Shown: in pieces, positions 1 to 7,984 of the stretch
Layout of the letters: each line of letters begins with the position of its first letter
Position numbering within the stretch: the first letter of the stretch is position 1
NCBI GenBank assembly: GCA_041650595.1
Contig: JBAZKW010000009.1
Span: 1 to 64,000 of the forward strand
DNA length: 64,000 bases
Direction: 5' to 3'
Source of the DNA: CALFCX01 sp041650595
GTDB taxonomy: Bacteria > Margulisbacteria > WOR-1 > JAKLHX01
Notes under the pieces: model-generated
Seen by the model: only the letters and a program-made list of their open reading frames with translations
Database searches by the model: none
Told to the model about the DNA's origin: nothing
Program-made: the position numbers and the translations under genes

Positions 1-2
1 AG

Positions 3-185
3 GACCTTCCGATTGCAGTTATATCGCAGAAGCTTAATCAGAAAAGAGTTTCAGGGCAGTTGAAGATAGTGTTGAGCAGGATGATGAAAAATTCTCTTAT
101 TGAATACACTATTCCGAAAAAACCAAAAAGCCGCTTACAGAAATACCGTTTGACCAGGAAAGGATTAAAACTTCTAAAAAATTGA
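3..185 (+). CDS. C-terminal fragment of a winged-helix protein (Fic-like or AlbA-type ATPase family)
   Basis: An open frame enters from the left edge and ends at TGA 183-185, giving the last 60 residues of a protein whose start lies outside the window. The tail reads as a small winged helix: a helix around VISQKLN, then a turn with SRLQKYRLT and a basic end, KGLKLLKN. This kind of ending is known at the C-terminus of Fic-domain proteins and of DNA-binding proteins with AlbA_2 plus HATPase_c_4 domains. Which of the two it is cannot be told from this fragment. It looks unlinked to the trehalose operon downstream, since 280 bases of non-coding sequence separate them. Confidence 0.55.
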   Translation, partial: DLPIAVISQKLNQKRVSGQLKIVLSRMMKNSLIEYTIPKKPKSRLQKYRLTRKGLKLLKN

Positions 186-352
186 GTGTTCGGTCTTTTT
201 AATCATGAAAACGCGCCGCAGGCGTCTCTACATTAATTGATATTTACCACTTCCTCGTTGTGCTAATTGCACCCTTTGGGAGAAGCAGATAGCAGACAGT
301 CGACTGTAGACAGACGACTGACGACTATTCAAGCCGCTTGATAAATAGGTGA

Positions 353-358
353 TATAAT
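353..358 (+). promoter_or_regulatory. -10 box of the trehalose operon
   Basis: A perfect TATAAT lies here, 108 bases before the first start codon of the operon. No good -35 box is visible at 16-19 bases upstream, so the promoter may be weak or activator-dependent. Transcription from it would begin near 365 and include the hairpin-rich leader. The rest of 186-350 holds no gene; at 293-326 it has a low-complexity run of GAC and GACGACT-like units. Confidence 0.5.
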
Positions 359-362
359 AAGC

Positions 363-446
363 TTGTGTTTCAGGGTCCGGAGGACTTCTCCGGAGGAAGC
401 AGGATGGTCGGGCCGCCGTCTGATGGTGTCAGTTGGCGGTCTTTTT
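363..446 (+). promoter_or_regulatory. Structured 5' leader with terminator-like hairpin
   Basis: Two hairpins precede the operon. The first is a perfect 7-bp stem (TCCGGAG 376-382 with CTCCGGA 388-394). The second pairs CCGCC 413-417 with GGCGG 435-439, has a short inner TGA/TCA stem, and is followed at once by a T-rich run at 440-446. That is the layout of an intrinsic terminator placed about 20 bases before the start codon, so an attenuator or riboswitch is plausible. I do not recognise a known riboswitch class in the conserved bases. Confidence 0.45.
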
Positions 447-465
447 GTTAAAAGGAAAAGTAAAA

Positions 466-2712
466 ATGAAAAAAATATTGTTCTTCTCTTTGCCTCTCTT
501 GATAATAGTCTCGGTCGTGATATTGTTATTCGGCGTGATACAGGTGCGTTCTCAGGAAGACAGGATGATGGACGACCTGCAGAGAAAAGCCGAGACAGTG
601 ACGGAAAGCGTTGAGCTGTCGGCAAGATACGTCCTTTCCGGAAAAGACTATGAGGGCGCTAACCGTCTGGTTAAAAAATTCCAAAACAAAAAAATGATAC
701 AAGGCTGCGCGCTTTATGACAAGGAAGGCAGACTTATCGCTATCACCGAAAGATTTAAGGACTGGAAGGACGAGGATACTCAGTATTACAGGGATGTCTT
801 AAAGAACAAAGAAGCCAAGAGCAAACTCTCTAAATTCAAAAAGATATACGTCTACAGCCGCATAGTGCCGGTAATAGATGATGAAGGGGCTACCCTCGGC
901 ATGGTCGAGATGATATACGATACGTCCTATGTTTTTGCAAGATCAATGGATACATGGAAAAGCATTGTTGCGACACTGGTCGTCCTGGTGGTCTCTCTTT
1001 TGTTGATCGCTATATTGTTCCTGCGTCAGATGTTCATGGTGCCGATGGAAAAACTTACCACATGGTTCAAACACTTCCAAAAGGGCGAGACGAACAATAT
1101 GCACGGGATAAGCAGAAAAGATGATATGGGAGGGCTTGCGAGCGAGGTGGAACAGGTCGCGTTGAGCCTGAAAGTCGCGAGGAAGACCATGTCCGACGCT
1201 GCGTCGGCAAGGATAGACAAAGAGGAGATATGGACAGAGTCAAAACTAAAAGACCTGGTCCATGCAAAGCTCGGGGATAGTTCCCTGGTGGTCCTTTCCA
1301 ATCGCGAGCCTTTTATGCATGTCATTGATGAGAAAACTGGAAAGGCAAAATGCGTCAGGCCTGCCAGCGGCGTAGTCACGGCTATCGATCCTATCATGAG
1401 GGCCTGCGGCGGGACATGGGTAGCTCAAGCCAGCGGTAACGCCGACAGGCAGTTCGTGAATTCCAAGGATAAGCTCGGGGTCCCGCCGGAAGATATCCGC
1501 TACATCTTAAAGAGAGTATGGCTTACGCCCGAAGAAGAAGAAGGCTTCTATTACGGTTTTTCGAACGAAGGGCTCTGGCCGCTCTGTCATATAACACATA
1601 CACGTCCGATCTTCCGCGAGACCGACTGGCAGATGTATAAAGAAGTGAACCGAAAATTTGCCGAAAGCGTTATAGAGGAGTTGCCGATGAAGAACGCTTT
1701 TGTGTTCATTCAGGATTATCATTTTACACTGGCCGGCAAGATGATAAAAGAGAAAAGACCGGACGCTAAGATAGCTCTTTTCTGGCATATCCCATGGCCT
1801 AACCCTGAGGTCTTCTCAATATGCCCTTATCAGCAGGAGATACTGGACGGCATGCTGGGATGCGACCTGATAGGCTTTCACGTACAATATCATTGCAATA
1901 ATTTCCTTGATACTTCAAACCGTCTTCTGGAGTGCAGAGTGGACAATGAGAAGAACAGTATCATAAGAGCCGGCAGGGAAACGCTTGTCAGACCTTTCCC
2001 TATAAGCATAGACAGCCAGTTTGATTCGGCAGTTTCCGCCGGAGAAGCAGGGGAGATCGAAAAGATCAAGGACGAGCTCAACCTGAGAGATAAGATCGTG
2101 GCGGTCGGAGTAGACCGTATAGATTACACAAAAGGCATCGTCGAGAGGATTCTTGCGGTGGACAGGTTCCTTGAAAAATATCCGGAGTATAAAGGCAGGT
2201 TCGTTTTTGTGCAACTGTCAGCACCCAGCAGAACGAAGATCAAGCGTTATCATGACCTGTCCGATGAGATAGATCAATTGGTCGAGAAAAAGAACGACAA
2301 ATATTCTGACGGCTCGTGGAAACCGATAATATATCTGAAAAAGTATTTTACGCCGGAAGAGATAAAGCCTTATTACAGGATCGGCGATATATGCATAGTG
2401 AGCTCCCTCCATGATGGCATGAACCTGGTGGCAAAAGAATATATCGCGGCAAAGGGCGACCTTTCCGGGGCATTGATACTCAGCAAATTCACGGGCGCTT
2501 CCAGAGAGCTTACCGACGCGATAGCGATAAATCCTTATTCGATCGAGGAATTCGCCGACAGCATAAAAACGGCATGTGAAATGCCTCAAGAAGAGAAAAG
2601 ACAGCGTATGGAGAATATGCGCAAGAACATACAGGAGCATAATGTATACCGCTGGGCTGCAAGCATCATATCGGAACTGTCCGCATTGAAGAAAGACCAA
2701 GACAAAGCATAA
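466..2712 (+). CDS. Membrane sensor-HAMP-trehalose-6-phosphate synthase fusion (OtsA domain)
   Basis: The C-terminal two thirds (about residues 274-735 of 748) is a GT20 trehalose-6-phosphate synthase, which makes trehalose 6-phosphate from a nucleotide-activated glucose and glucose 6-phosphate. Family motifs seen are LSNREPF, GGTWVAQASG, FWHIPWPNPEVF, GVDRIDYTKGI and DGMNLVAKEY. Unlike usual OtsA (about 450-500 residues, soluble), it begins with a membrane helix (4-26), an extracytoplasmic segment of about 140 residues, a second helix (166-186) and a HAMP-like linker (187-240). The start at 466 follows AAAGGAAAAG and begins with the membrane helix. It is first in an operon with mscS, otsB and a TreT-like gene. 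The inference is that an external signal, perhaps osmotic, controls the synthase through HAMP. The enzyme call is firm; the sensing role is inferred. Confidence 0.9.
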   Translation: MKKILFFSLPLLIIVSVVILLFGVIQVRSQEDRMMDDLQRKAETVTESVELSARYVLSGKDYEGANRLVKKFQNKKMIQGCALYDKEGRLIAITERFKDWKDEDTQYYRDVLKNKEAKSKLSKFKKIYVYSRIVPVIDDEGATLGMVEMIYDTSYVFARSMDTWKSIVATLVVLVVSLLLIAILFLRQMFMVPMEKLTTWFKHFQKGETNNMHGISRKDDMGGLASEVEQVALSLKVARKTMSDAASARIDKEEIWTESKLKDLVHAKLGDSSLVVLSNREPFMHVIDEKTGKAKCVRPASGVVTAIDPIMRACGGTWVAQASGNADRQFVNSKDKLGVPPEDIRYILKRVWLTPEEEEGFYYGFSNEGLWPLCHITHTRPIFRETDWQMYKEVNRKFAESVIEELPMKNAFVFIQDYHFTLAGKMIKEKRPDAKIALFWHIPWPNPEVFSICPYQQEILDGMLGCDLIGFHVQYHCNNFLDTSNRLLECRVDNEKNSIIRAGRETLVRPFPISIDSQFDSAVSAGEAGEIEKIKDELNLRDKIVAVGVDRIDYTKGIVERILAVDRFLEKYPEYKGRFVFVQLSAPSRTKIKRYHDLSDEIDQLVEKKNDKYSDGSWKPIIYLKKYFTPEEIKPYYRIGDICIVSSLHDGMNLVAKEYIAAKGDLSGALILSKFTGASRELTDAIAINPYSIEEFADSIKTACEMPQEEKRQRMENMRKNIQEHNVYRWAASIISELSALKKDQDKA

Positions 2713-2737
2713 AATCTTATAGGGAAGGGGGTCCTCT

Positions 2738-3793
2738 ATGGACCATATCATTCTGCGGTCGGATCTCCTCGTGAAAATAGCGGTCCCGTCAATAATATTT
2801 GCGGTCTCTTTAGCGGTCCTGCTTTTGTTCAAGACATTCGCGTTCATCCGTCTCTCGGGATGGGCAAAGACGACTGATAATCGCATCGATGATGTGCTTA
2901 TCGGTTCCGCATCCCGGCCTTTTACATTATTGTGTGTTATCTGTTCGCTGTATCTTTCCTTGTCCTTTTCGGATATGCCTGCCTGGCTGCTTTCAATAGG
3001 GGGGAAGTCCTTCTTTGTGCTTTCTGTGGCAACTGTCGTTTTGTGGCTTTCAAGATTGTCCGCTGACCTGATCGGACTCTATTCTGAAAAAGGCGGTTCG
3101 CGTTTGCCGATGACAAGCCTGACTAGGAATGTTTCAAGCTCCATTGTTTACGGGGTCGGCATATTGGTCATTCTTAACAGCTTGGGAGTGTCTATCACCC
3201 CGATACTTACAACTCTCGGGGTCGGGGGGATCGCAGTCGCGTTAGCTCTTCAGGACACGCTTTCAAACTTCTTTTCCGGATTCTATATAATGATGTCCCG
3301 CCAGATAAAGGTCGGGGATTATATAAGGTTAGGAGCAGGTGAGGAAGGTTATGTGGAGGATATCAACTGGCGGGTCACCAAGATCCGCATGCTGCAGAAC
3401 AATGTAGTGATCGTGCCAAATTCCAGGCTTACGCAGGCGATCGCAACGAACTTCAATCTGCCGGAAAAAGAAATGGCGGTATTGCTGGATATCGGGGTGC
3501 ACTACGATAGCGATCTTGAAAAGGTCGAAAAGATAACGATCGAAGTGGCAAGGGACGTGATGAAAAACACTCCTGGAGGAGTCCCGGATTTTGAACCGTT
3601 CATACGCTATCACACGTTTGCGGATTTCAGCATCAATTTTTCCGTGATACTCAGGGCAAAAGAATTCGTCGATCAGTATCTCATAAAGCATGAATTTATA
3701 AAAAAACTGCATGAAAGATACGGCAGGGAAGGGATAGTCATTCCTTATCCTATAAGGGCGATAAATAATGTTCAGGAGGCGATCGCAAGATAA
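2738..3793 (+). CDS. MscS-family mechanosensitive channel
   Basis: This 351-residue protein opens under membrane tension and releases solutes during osmotic downshock. It has about five hydrophobic segments. The last, near residues 145-190, carries the MscS pore-helix pattern (LGVGGIAVALALQDTLSN), followed by the cytoplasmic beta domain (VGDYIRLG, VPNSRL) and an alpha/beta C-terminus. The gene follows the OtsA fusion by 25 bases with a G-rich ribosome site (GGGAAGGGGG) and sits 2 bases before otsB. Co-transcription with trehalose synthesis genes fits a shared osmotic role: solute build-up in high salt, release in low salt. It has more N-terminal helices than E. coli MscS (three). Confidence 0.9.
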   Translation: MDHIILRSDLLVKIAVPSIIFAVSLAVLLLFKTFAFIRLSGWAKTTDNRIDDVLIGSASRPFTLLCVICSLYLSLSFSDMPAWLLSIGGKSFFVLSVATVVLWLSRLSADLIGLYSEKGGSRLPMTSLTRNVSSSIVYGVGILVILNSLGVSITPILTTLGVGGIAVALALQDTLSNFFSGFYIMMSRQIKVGDYIRLGAGEEGYVEDINWRVTKIRMLQNNVVIVPNSRLTQAIATNFNLPEKEMAVLLDIGVHYDSDLEKVEKITIEVARDVMKNTPGGVPDFEPFIRYHTFADFSINFSVILRAKEFVDQYLIKHEFIKKLHERYGREGIVIPYPIRAINNVQEAIAR

Positions 3794-3795
3794 TT

Positions 3796-4593
3796 ATGAG
3801 GAAGTATACGGCATCAGAGGATATGTTCAGGGCTGTGTCCATAATCCTTTTCCTGGATTATGACGGGACGCTGGTCCCGATCGCGCAGACGCCACAAAAA
3901 GCGGTGCTCCCGATGGCCGTAAAACGCACATTGGCCGGGCTTTCAAGGCTCAAAGATGTCAAGGTCGTTGTGATAAGCGGCAGGTCCCTGAAAGACGTAA
4001 GAAGAATGGTCGGACTGAACAATATCATCTACGCAGGCAACCACGGGCTTGAGATGCGCGGAGCGGGCGTGGTCTTTGAGCATCCGACATCATCGGCGTC
4101 GCGAAAGGCTATAGACACGATATGTTCTTCTTTGAGATCGGAACTTTCAGCGCTGAAAGGCGTTTTGATCGAGGATAAAGGCAAGACCTTAAGCGTCCAT
4201 TATCGTCTTGCGGGGAAGAAGGATGCGAATAAGATCAGGGAGATGATTGAAAAGGCCGTATCTCCGTTCGTCAAAAGAGCGCTGATAAAGGTCACCGAAG
4301 GTAAAAAAGTGGTCGAGATAAGGCCTCCCGTATATTGGGACAAAGGCAAGGCTGTAACATGGCTGTTAAAAAAACTGAAAAAGGACGCGGGGAGGCCTAT
4401 ACTGCCGATATATATCGGCGATGACAAGACCGATGAGGATGCTTTTGGTGTCCTTAGGAACAGAGGCCTTACTTTTTATGTGGGGAGTAAAGGTGTTTCG
4501 AACGCGCAGTACAGAATAAAGGACACAAAAGAAGTCCATGGGTTCTTAAAAGCCCTTTTTAATATAAAGAAGGAAAAACAATGGGAGAAGTGA
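3796..4593 (+). CDS. otsB: Trehalose-6-phosphate phosphatase
   Basis: A 265-residue HAD-superfamily enzyme that removes phosphate from trehalose 6-phosphate to give free trehalose. Motif I is FLDYDGTLVP with the nucleophile and acid Asp pair; motif II is the VVISGR region; the late acidic motif is IYIGDDKTDEDAF. Spacing and length fit OtsB of the TIGR00685 type. The start is 2 bases after mscS stops; AGGAGG lies about 15 bases upstream, farther than ideal. Its end overlaps the next gene by 13 bases. It completes the OtsAB route begun by the first gene of the operon. Confidence 0.93.
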   Translation: MRKYTASEDMFRAVSIILFLDYDGTLVPIAQTPQKAVLPMAVKRTLAGLSRLKDVKVVVISGRSLKDVRRMVGLNNIIYAGNHGLEMRGAGVVFEHPTSSASRKAIDTICSSLRSELSALKGVLIEDKGKTLSVHYRLAGKKDANKIREMIEKAVSPFVKRALIKVTEGKKVVEIRPPVYWDKGKAVTWLLKKLKKDAGRPILPIYIGDDKTDEDAFGVLRNRGLTFYVGSKGVSNAQYRIKDTKEVHGFLKALFNIKKEKQWEK

Positions 4594-5252
4594 CAGCAAA
4601 AGAAGCCCTGCCTTTCAGGTTCTTCACAAGGCTTCATTTGTCGGAGCTTACCGGCTTAAAAGCGAGCGACCTTGAGGAACTGGCTGTCCTTGTCAAGACG
4701 GTGCCCGGAGCTTGCATATATTACCACACGCACAGGTTCCTGCAGCAGCACCAGTATTTGTCTCCGGAGCCGCCCAATGATTTTGCCCATTGGGTATCGG
4801 AAATGCTCGGAGAGAGGCAGTTGGGCGAGAAGCTCGCCAGTATCGATACGGTCCAGTACACGACAATCCGAAGCCTCAGGGACAAAATATCGGAAATGAT
4901 CGACCGGTATATAAGCGCGAACCAGAAAAGCAAAAGAAGGTCCGTTCACGAAGGCGACGAGTTCCATTTCATCAAGGCGGTAAGCTTTGTCCTGCCTACC
5001 AGCTACGTCGCGCATGATCTGGAGGAATTTGTTTCCGTTCTGGAAAAAATAACAATAGACTCAATATATTTTCATATATTCGAGTCCAGGCTGAGGCTGG
5101 AAAAAGGAAATAATGATTTTTCCCAGTGGATAGATGCTTCTTTCGGCGATAAAGAGACAGCCAGGAGTATTTCAAAGCTGGACCCGTACACATATACTAT
5201 GGAAAACTTAAGAAAAAAAATGATAGCGATAATAAAAAGAAAGACCAAGTGA
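4581..5252 (+). CDS. DUF5752-like protein with internal duplication
   Basis: A 223-residue soluble protein resembling DUF5752, a family of unknown activity often found beside TreT-type trehalose synthases. It is built from two copies of a unit of about 95 residues: the first around 11-103, the second around 128-220. Matching points are SDLEEL / HDLEEF, CIYYHTHRF / SIYFHIFES, NDFAHW / NDFSQW and the closing helices RSLRDKISEMI / ENLRKKMIAII. The linker between the copies is basic (KSKRR). No signal peptide or membrane segment is seen. It overlaps otsB by 13 bases and is 4 bases from the TreT-like gene, so tight co-translation is likely. A regulatory or partner role for the neighbouring synthase is inferred only. 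Confidence 0.75.
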   Translation: MGEVTAKEALPFRFFTRLHLSELTGLKASDLEELAVLVKTVPGACIYYHTHRFLQQHQYLSPEPPNDFAHWVSEMLGERQLGEKLASIDTVQYTTIRSLRDKISEMIDRYISANQKSKRRSVHEGDEFHFIKAVSFVLPTSYVAHDLEEFVSVLEKITIDSIYFHIFESRLRLEKGNNDFSQWIDASFGDKETARSISKLDPYTYTMENLRKKMIAIIKRKTK

Positions 5253-5256
5253 TCTG

Positions 5257-6468
5257 ATGGCTGAACTAAACGATTATGTGGCAATTGTGGGGCAATCGGT
5301 CCTCGATGACCTGAGACTGCTTTCGCAGACGTTGAAAGGCAAGGTCATACAAAATATCAATTCAACGCCTGTCGGCGGAGGCGTCGCTGAGATACTCAGC
5401 AGGATAGTCCCTCTGCTGCGCGAGCTGGGAGTGGACGCCAGATGGGACGTTATTAAAGGCGGCGAGCAGTTCTTTGAAGTAACAAAAAAGTTCCATAACG
5501 CTTTGCACGGGAAGGACGAAGAGATCACTAAAAATGATTATGACGTGTTCATGGAGACGAGCGAAAAGAATATCCGCGATGTAGACACTCACGGGGATAT
5601 TGTCTTTGTGCACGATCCGCAGCCGATAGCGCTGATAAAAAAGAAGAAGGAAAACAAATGGATCTGGAGATGCCATATAGACATCTCGAAACCGGACCGC
5701 AGCGTATGGAAATTCCTGAGAAGGTTTGTTGTCTGTTACGATTCCGCGGTATTCTCCTCTCCCAATTTCTCTCAAAAGCTTCCGATAAGGCAGTTCCTTA
5801 TATCTCCTTCGATCGATCCATTGAGCGACAAGAACAAAGAGCTCCCGCAGGAAACGATTGACGGTGTCTTGCTGAAATACGGGATCACGAACGACAAGCC
5901 GATGATACTCCAGGTGTCAAGGTTCGACAGGTTGAAGGACCCGCTCGGAGTGATCGAAGCCTATCTTCAGGTAAAAAGATATATTGATTGTCAGCTGGTC
6001 CTTGCCGGCGGATCGGCAGATGACGACCCCGAAGGCTTTAAGGTCCTTGAAGAAGTAAAGGAAAAAGCGCAAACGGACCCTGACATCCACGTCCTGCTCC
6101 TGCCCCAGAATGACATAGAAGTGAACGCTCTGCAGAGGGCAGCGACGGTCGTGATACAAAAGTCCTTAAAAGAAGGCTTTGGCCTGACGGTATCGGAAGC
6201 CCTTTGGAAATCAAAGCCCGTTGTCGCTTCAAATGTCGGCGGCATACCGCTCCAGATAAAGAATAAATATTCGGGACTGTTGTGCAATTCCATAGAAGGA
6301 GCGGCCTTTGCCCTGAAACAGATATTGAACAGCCCCGATTATGCGGAGCAGTTGGGGCAGAATGGAAAAGAGCACGTAAAGAATAATTTTCTGATAACCA
6401 GGCATATCAAAGAATACATGCTGCTGTTCCTTTCGTTGTATCATAGTGAGGACATTGTCTATTTATAG
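5257..6468 (+). CDS. treT: TreT-like trehalose glycosyltransferring synthase (GT4)
   Basis: A 403-residue GT-B fold glycosyltransferase of family 4. The N-terminal acceptor side has TPVGGGVAEIL and WDVIKGGEQFFEVTK, characteristic of trehalose synthase/phosphorylase-like enzymes. The C-terminal donor side has VSRFDRLKDPLGVIEAY and the EX7E region EGFGLTVSEALW. TreT is known to make trehalose directly from a nucleotide-glucose and glucose, so this operon would hold a second, phosphate-independent trehalose route. The start codon has only a weak ribosome site, and coupling to the gene 4 bases upstream is likely. The alternative is a trehalose phosphorylase of the same family; sequence alone does not fully separate them. 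Confidence 0.82.
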   Translation: MAELNDYVAIVGQSVLDDLRLLSQTLKGKVIQNINSTPVGGGVAEILSRIVPLLRELGVDARWDVIKGGEQFFEVTKKFHNALHGKDEEITKNDYDVFMETSEKNIRDVDTHGDIVFVHDPQPIALIKKKKENKWIWRCHIDISKPDRSVWKFLRRFVVCYDSAVFSSPNFSQKLPIRQFLISPSIDPLSDKNKELPQETIDGVLLKYGITNDKPMILQVSRFDRLKDPLGVIEAYLQVKRYIDCQLVLAGGSADDDPEGFKVLEEVKEKAQTDPDIHVLLLPQNDIEVNALQRAATVVIQKSLKEGFGLTVSEALWKSKPVVASNVGGIPLQIKNKYSGLLCNSIEGAAFALKQILNSPDYAEQLGQNGKEHVKNNFLITRHIKEYMLLFLSLYHSEDIVYL

Positions 6469-6514
6469 CGATTAAGGGGGATATAGGCCCCGGGGTGTGG
6501 GGGTATTCAGTTAA

Positions 6515-7264
6515 TCATTCCAAAAAGAGCAACAAGAACATTATAGATATTCCTAAAAGGATAAATACAAGCTGGAGCCACGCTTTTGGAAACTCCTTTT
6601 GATCATGCAGGGAAGGGATAAGGTCCGACCCCGCCATATAAATAAACCCTCCGGCTGTTATAGGAAGCAGAGCAGTTAACGCTGTTTTCACGTACGGACC
6701 AACGGAGAGCGCGATAACGGCTCCTACTACGGCAGTCAAGGCGGAAAGCAGATTAAAGAAAAGCGCTCTCCATGGAGATAATCCTCCATGCACCAAAATG
6801 CCAAAGTCACCTATTTCCTGTGGTATCTCATGCAGTATGACCGCAAGCGTGGTAGCGATGCCGACAGGGATACTTATTATATAACTTGCCCCGATAGCCA
6901 GACCATCGAACATATTGTGAACTCCATCGCCGATAATGTTCATAAAAACTATCGGATGCGGATGCTCCTGCGAAGTAGGGATATGACAATGCCGCCATAA
7001 TATGAACTTTTCCAATATGAAGAAAAGAATGATTCCCACAAGCACAAAGAAGCAAGCGGAGGCAGGGCTTTCGAGCTGTTCGATGCTTTCAGGTATCAGA
7101 TGGATAAAAGCGTCACCCAAAAGTCCGCCAACGGCAAAGCTCACCATGGTAAAAAGAAGTCTTTTTAATATCTCCGGCTTCAAAGCCAGAGTAAAAACCC
7201 CGACAAGAGATATAAGACTGATCAAGACCACCGAGGTCAGCGCATAGATCCACACGTTCAGCAT
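6515..7264 (-). CDS. ZIP-family divalent metal transporter, copy 1
   Basis: A 249-residue inner-membrane protein with about eight helices that should import zinc, iron or a related divalent metal. Helix IV carries NIIGDGVHNMFDGLAIGAS and helix V carries LHEIPQEIGDFG, the two metal-site signatures of ZIP proteins. A His-rich loop (WRHCHIPTSQEHPHP) lies between helices III and IV. The gene is last in a minus-strand run with a Fur-family gene and an outer-membrane gene, starting one base after the latter stops. A close second copy lies at 22180-22932. The Fur neighbour suggests metal-dependent control. Which metal is carried cannot be read from the sequence. Confidence 0.9.
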   Translation of the reverse strand: MLNVWIYALTSVVLISLISLVGVFTLALKPEILKRLLFTMVSFAVGGLLGDAFIHLIPESIEQLESPASACFFVLVGIILFFILEKFILWRHCHIPTSQEHPHPIVFMNIIGDGVHNMFDGLAIGASYIISIPVGIATTLAVILHEIPQEIGDFGILVHGGLSPWRALFFNLLSALTAVVGAVIALSVGPYVKTALTALLPITAGGFIYMAGSDLIPSLHDQKEFPKAWLQLVFILLGISIMFLLLFLE

Positions 7265-7265
7265 T

Positions 7266-7979
7266 TTAAAACTCCGCCGTCAAACCGGCTGTTACCACAT
7301 TGTTCGAGTTGTCGTTCATTGCAATTGAATATCCCGCATCAAACCTGACCGCCTCAAACGCCTGCCACCCGCCTCCTATCTGCAGATTTCCCGTGTTCCT
7401 CAACTGGCAGGAGATACACGTATATTCAACAGCGATTTCCGTTACGCCGGTCAAGGATCTTTTGAAAGCCGCTCCATAGACCAGAGTGTCGTCACAGCTG
7501 CTGTTCGCCGGGTCGCCGACAACCACATAACCCGTGTTGAAATGGGTGTTCATGCCCGCGAGCTTTTTTGACAGTATCATCATAAACCCGTAATCAAGGA
7601 ATCCGGAACCGAGGCCTCGAACGGCATCACCGTTCGAAAGTTTTATGTCGACTCTCGCTGTTATCCCTTCATCCTCACCGAATTCCTTCAATTTTAATTT
7701 TGCGTGAAGCACCGCGTCGCCCAGACCTGAAGATGTCGTCATGCTATAAGGCAGTTCCAGACCGAGATCAAAACTCTGTGTAAATCCTCTTTTTAATTGC
7801 GCGACAAGACCTGAAGTGGTCCCGCTGCCTGTTTTTGGAGTTATCGAGTTATAACCGAATTCAAATTCATATTTTCCCGCATCCAACGTGCCAAAATCAT
7901 CAGTCACAAGAGGCCTGGCCGCGAATGCCGGGATCGATAGAAAAATTATCAATAGGATGGGATAAAAATATGTTTTCAT
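7266..7979 (-). CDS. Outer-membrane beta-barrel-like protein
   Basis: A protein of about 237 residues with a signal peptide (MKTYFYPILLIIFLSIPAFA) followed by alternating beta-strand sequence and a C-terminus ending VTAGLTAEF, typical of an outer-membrane strand with a terminal Phe. The DFGTLDAGKYEFEFGY and FDLGLELPYSM segments resemble the transporter-like family once called 'putative MetA-pathway of phenol degradation'. A CISC pair sits near residue 180. The start chosen is the ATG that opens the signal peptide; an in-frame ATG 27 bases upstream is possible. It lies between a Fur-family regulator and a ZIP transporter, so a role in metal passage across the outer membrane is plausible but inferred. 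Confidence 0.72.
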   Translation of the reverse strand: MKTYFYPILLIIFLSIPAFAARPLVTDDFGTLDAGKYEFEFGYNSITPKTGSGTTSGLVAQLKRGFTQSFDLGLELPYSMTTSSGLGDAVLHAKLKLKEFGEDEGITARVDIKLSNGDAVRGLGSGFLDYGFMMILSKKLAGMNTHFNTGYVVVGDPANSSCDDTLVYGAAFKRSLTGVTEIAVEYTCISCQLRNTGNLQIGGGWQAFEAVRFDAGYSIAMNDNSNNVVTAGLTAEF

Positions 7980-7984
7980 GTCGT

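Noticed and set aside
293..326. CRISPR-like or regulatory repeats
   Set aside because: The GAC/GACGACT units are short, irregular and without spacers.
363..446. Signal-recognition-particle RNA, because of CCGGAGGAAGCAGG
   Set aside because: The GGTCAGG part and the matching closing arm of the 4.5S RNA hairpin are absent; only a short stretch is similar.
2218..2886. A 222-residue minus-strand open frame
   Set aside because: It lies opposite the 3' part of the OtsA fusion and the mscS start, both well supported; its translation is Cys/His/Arg-rich and matches no family.
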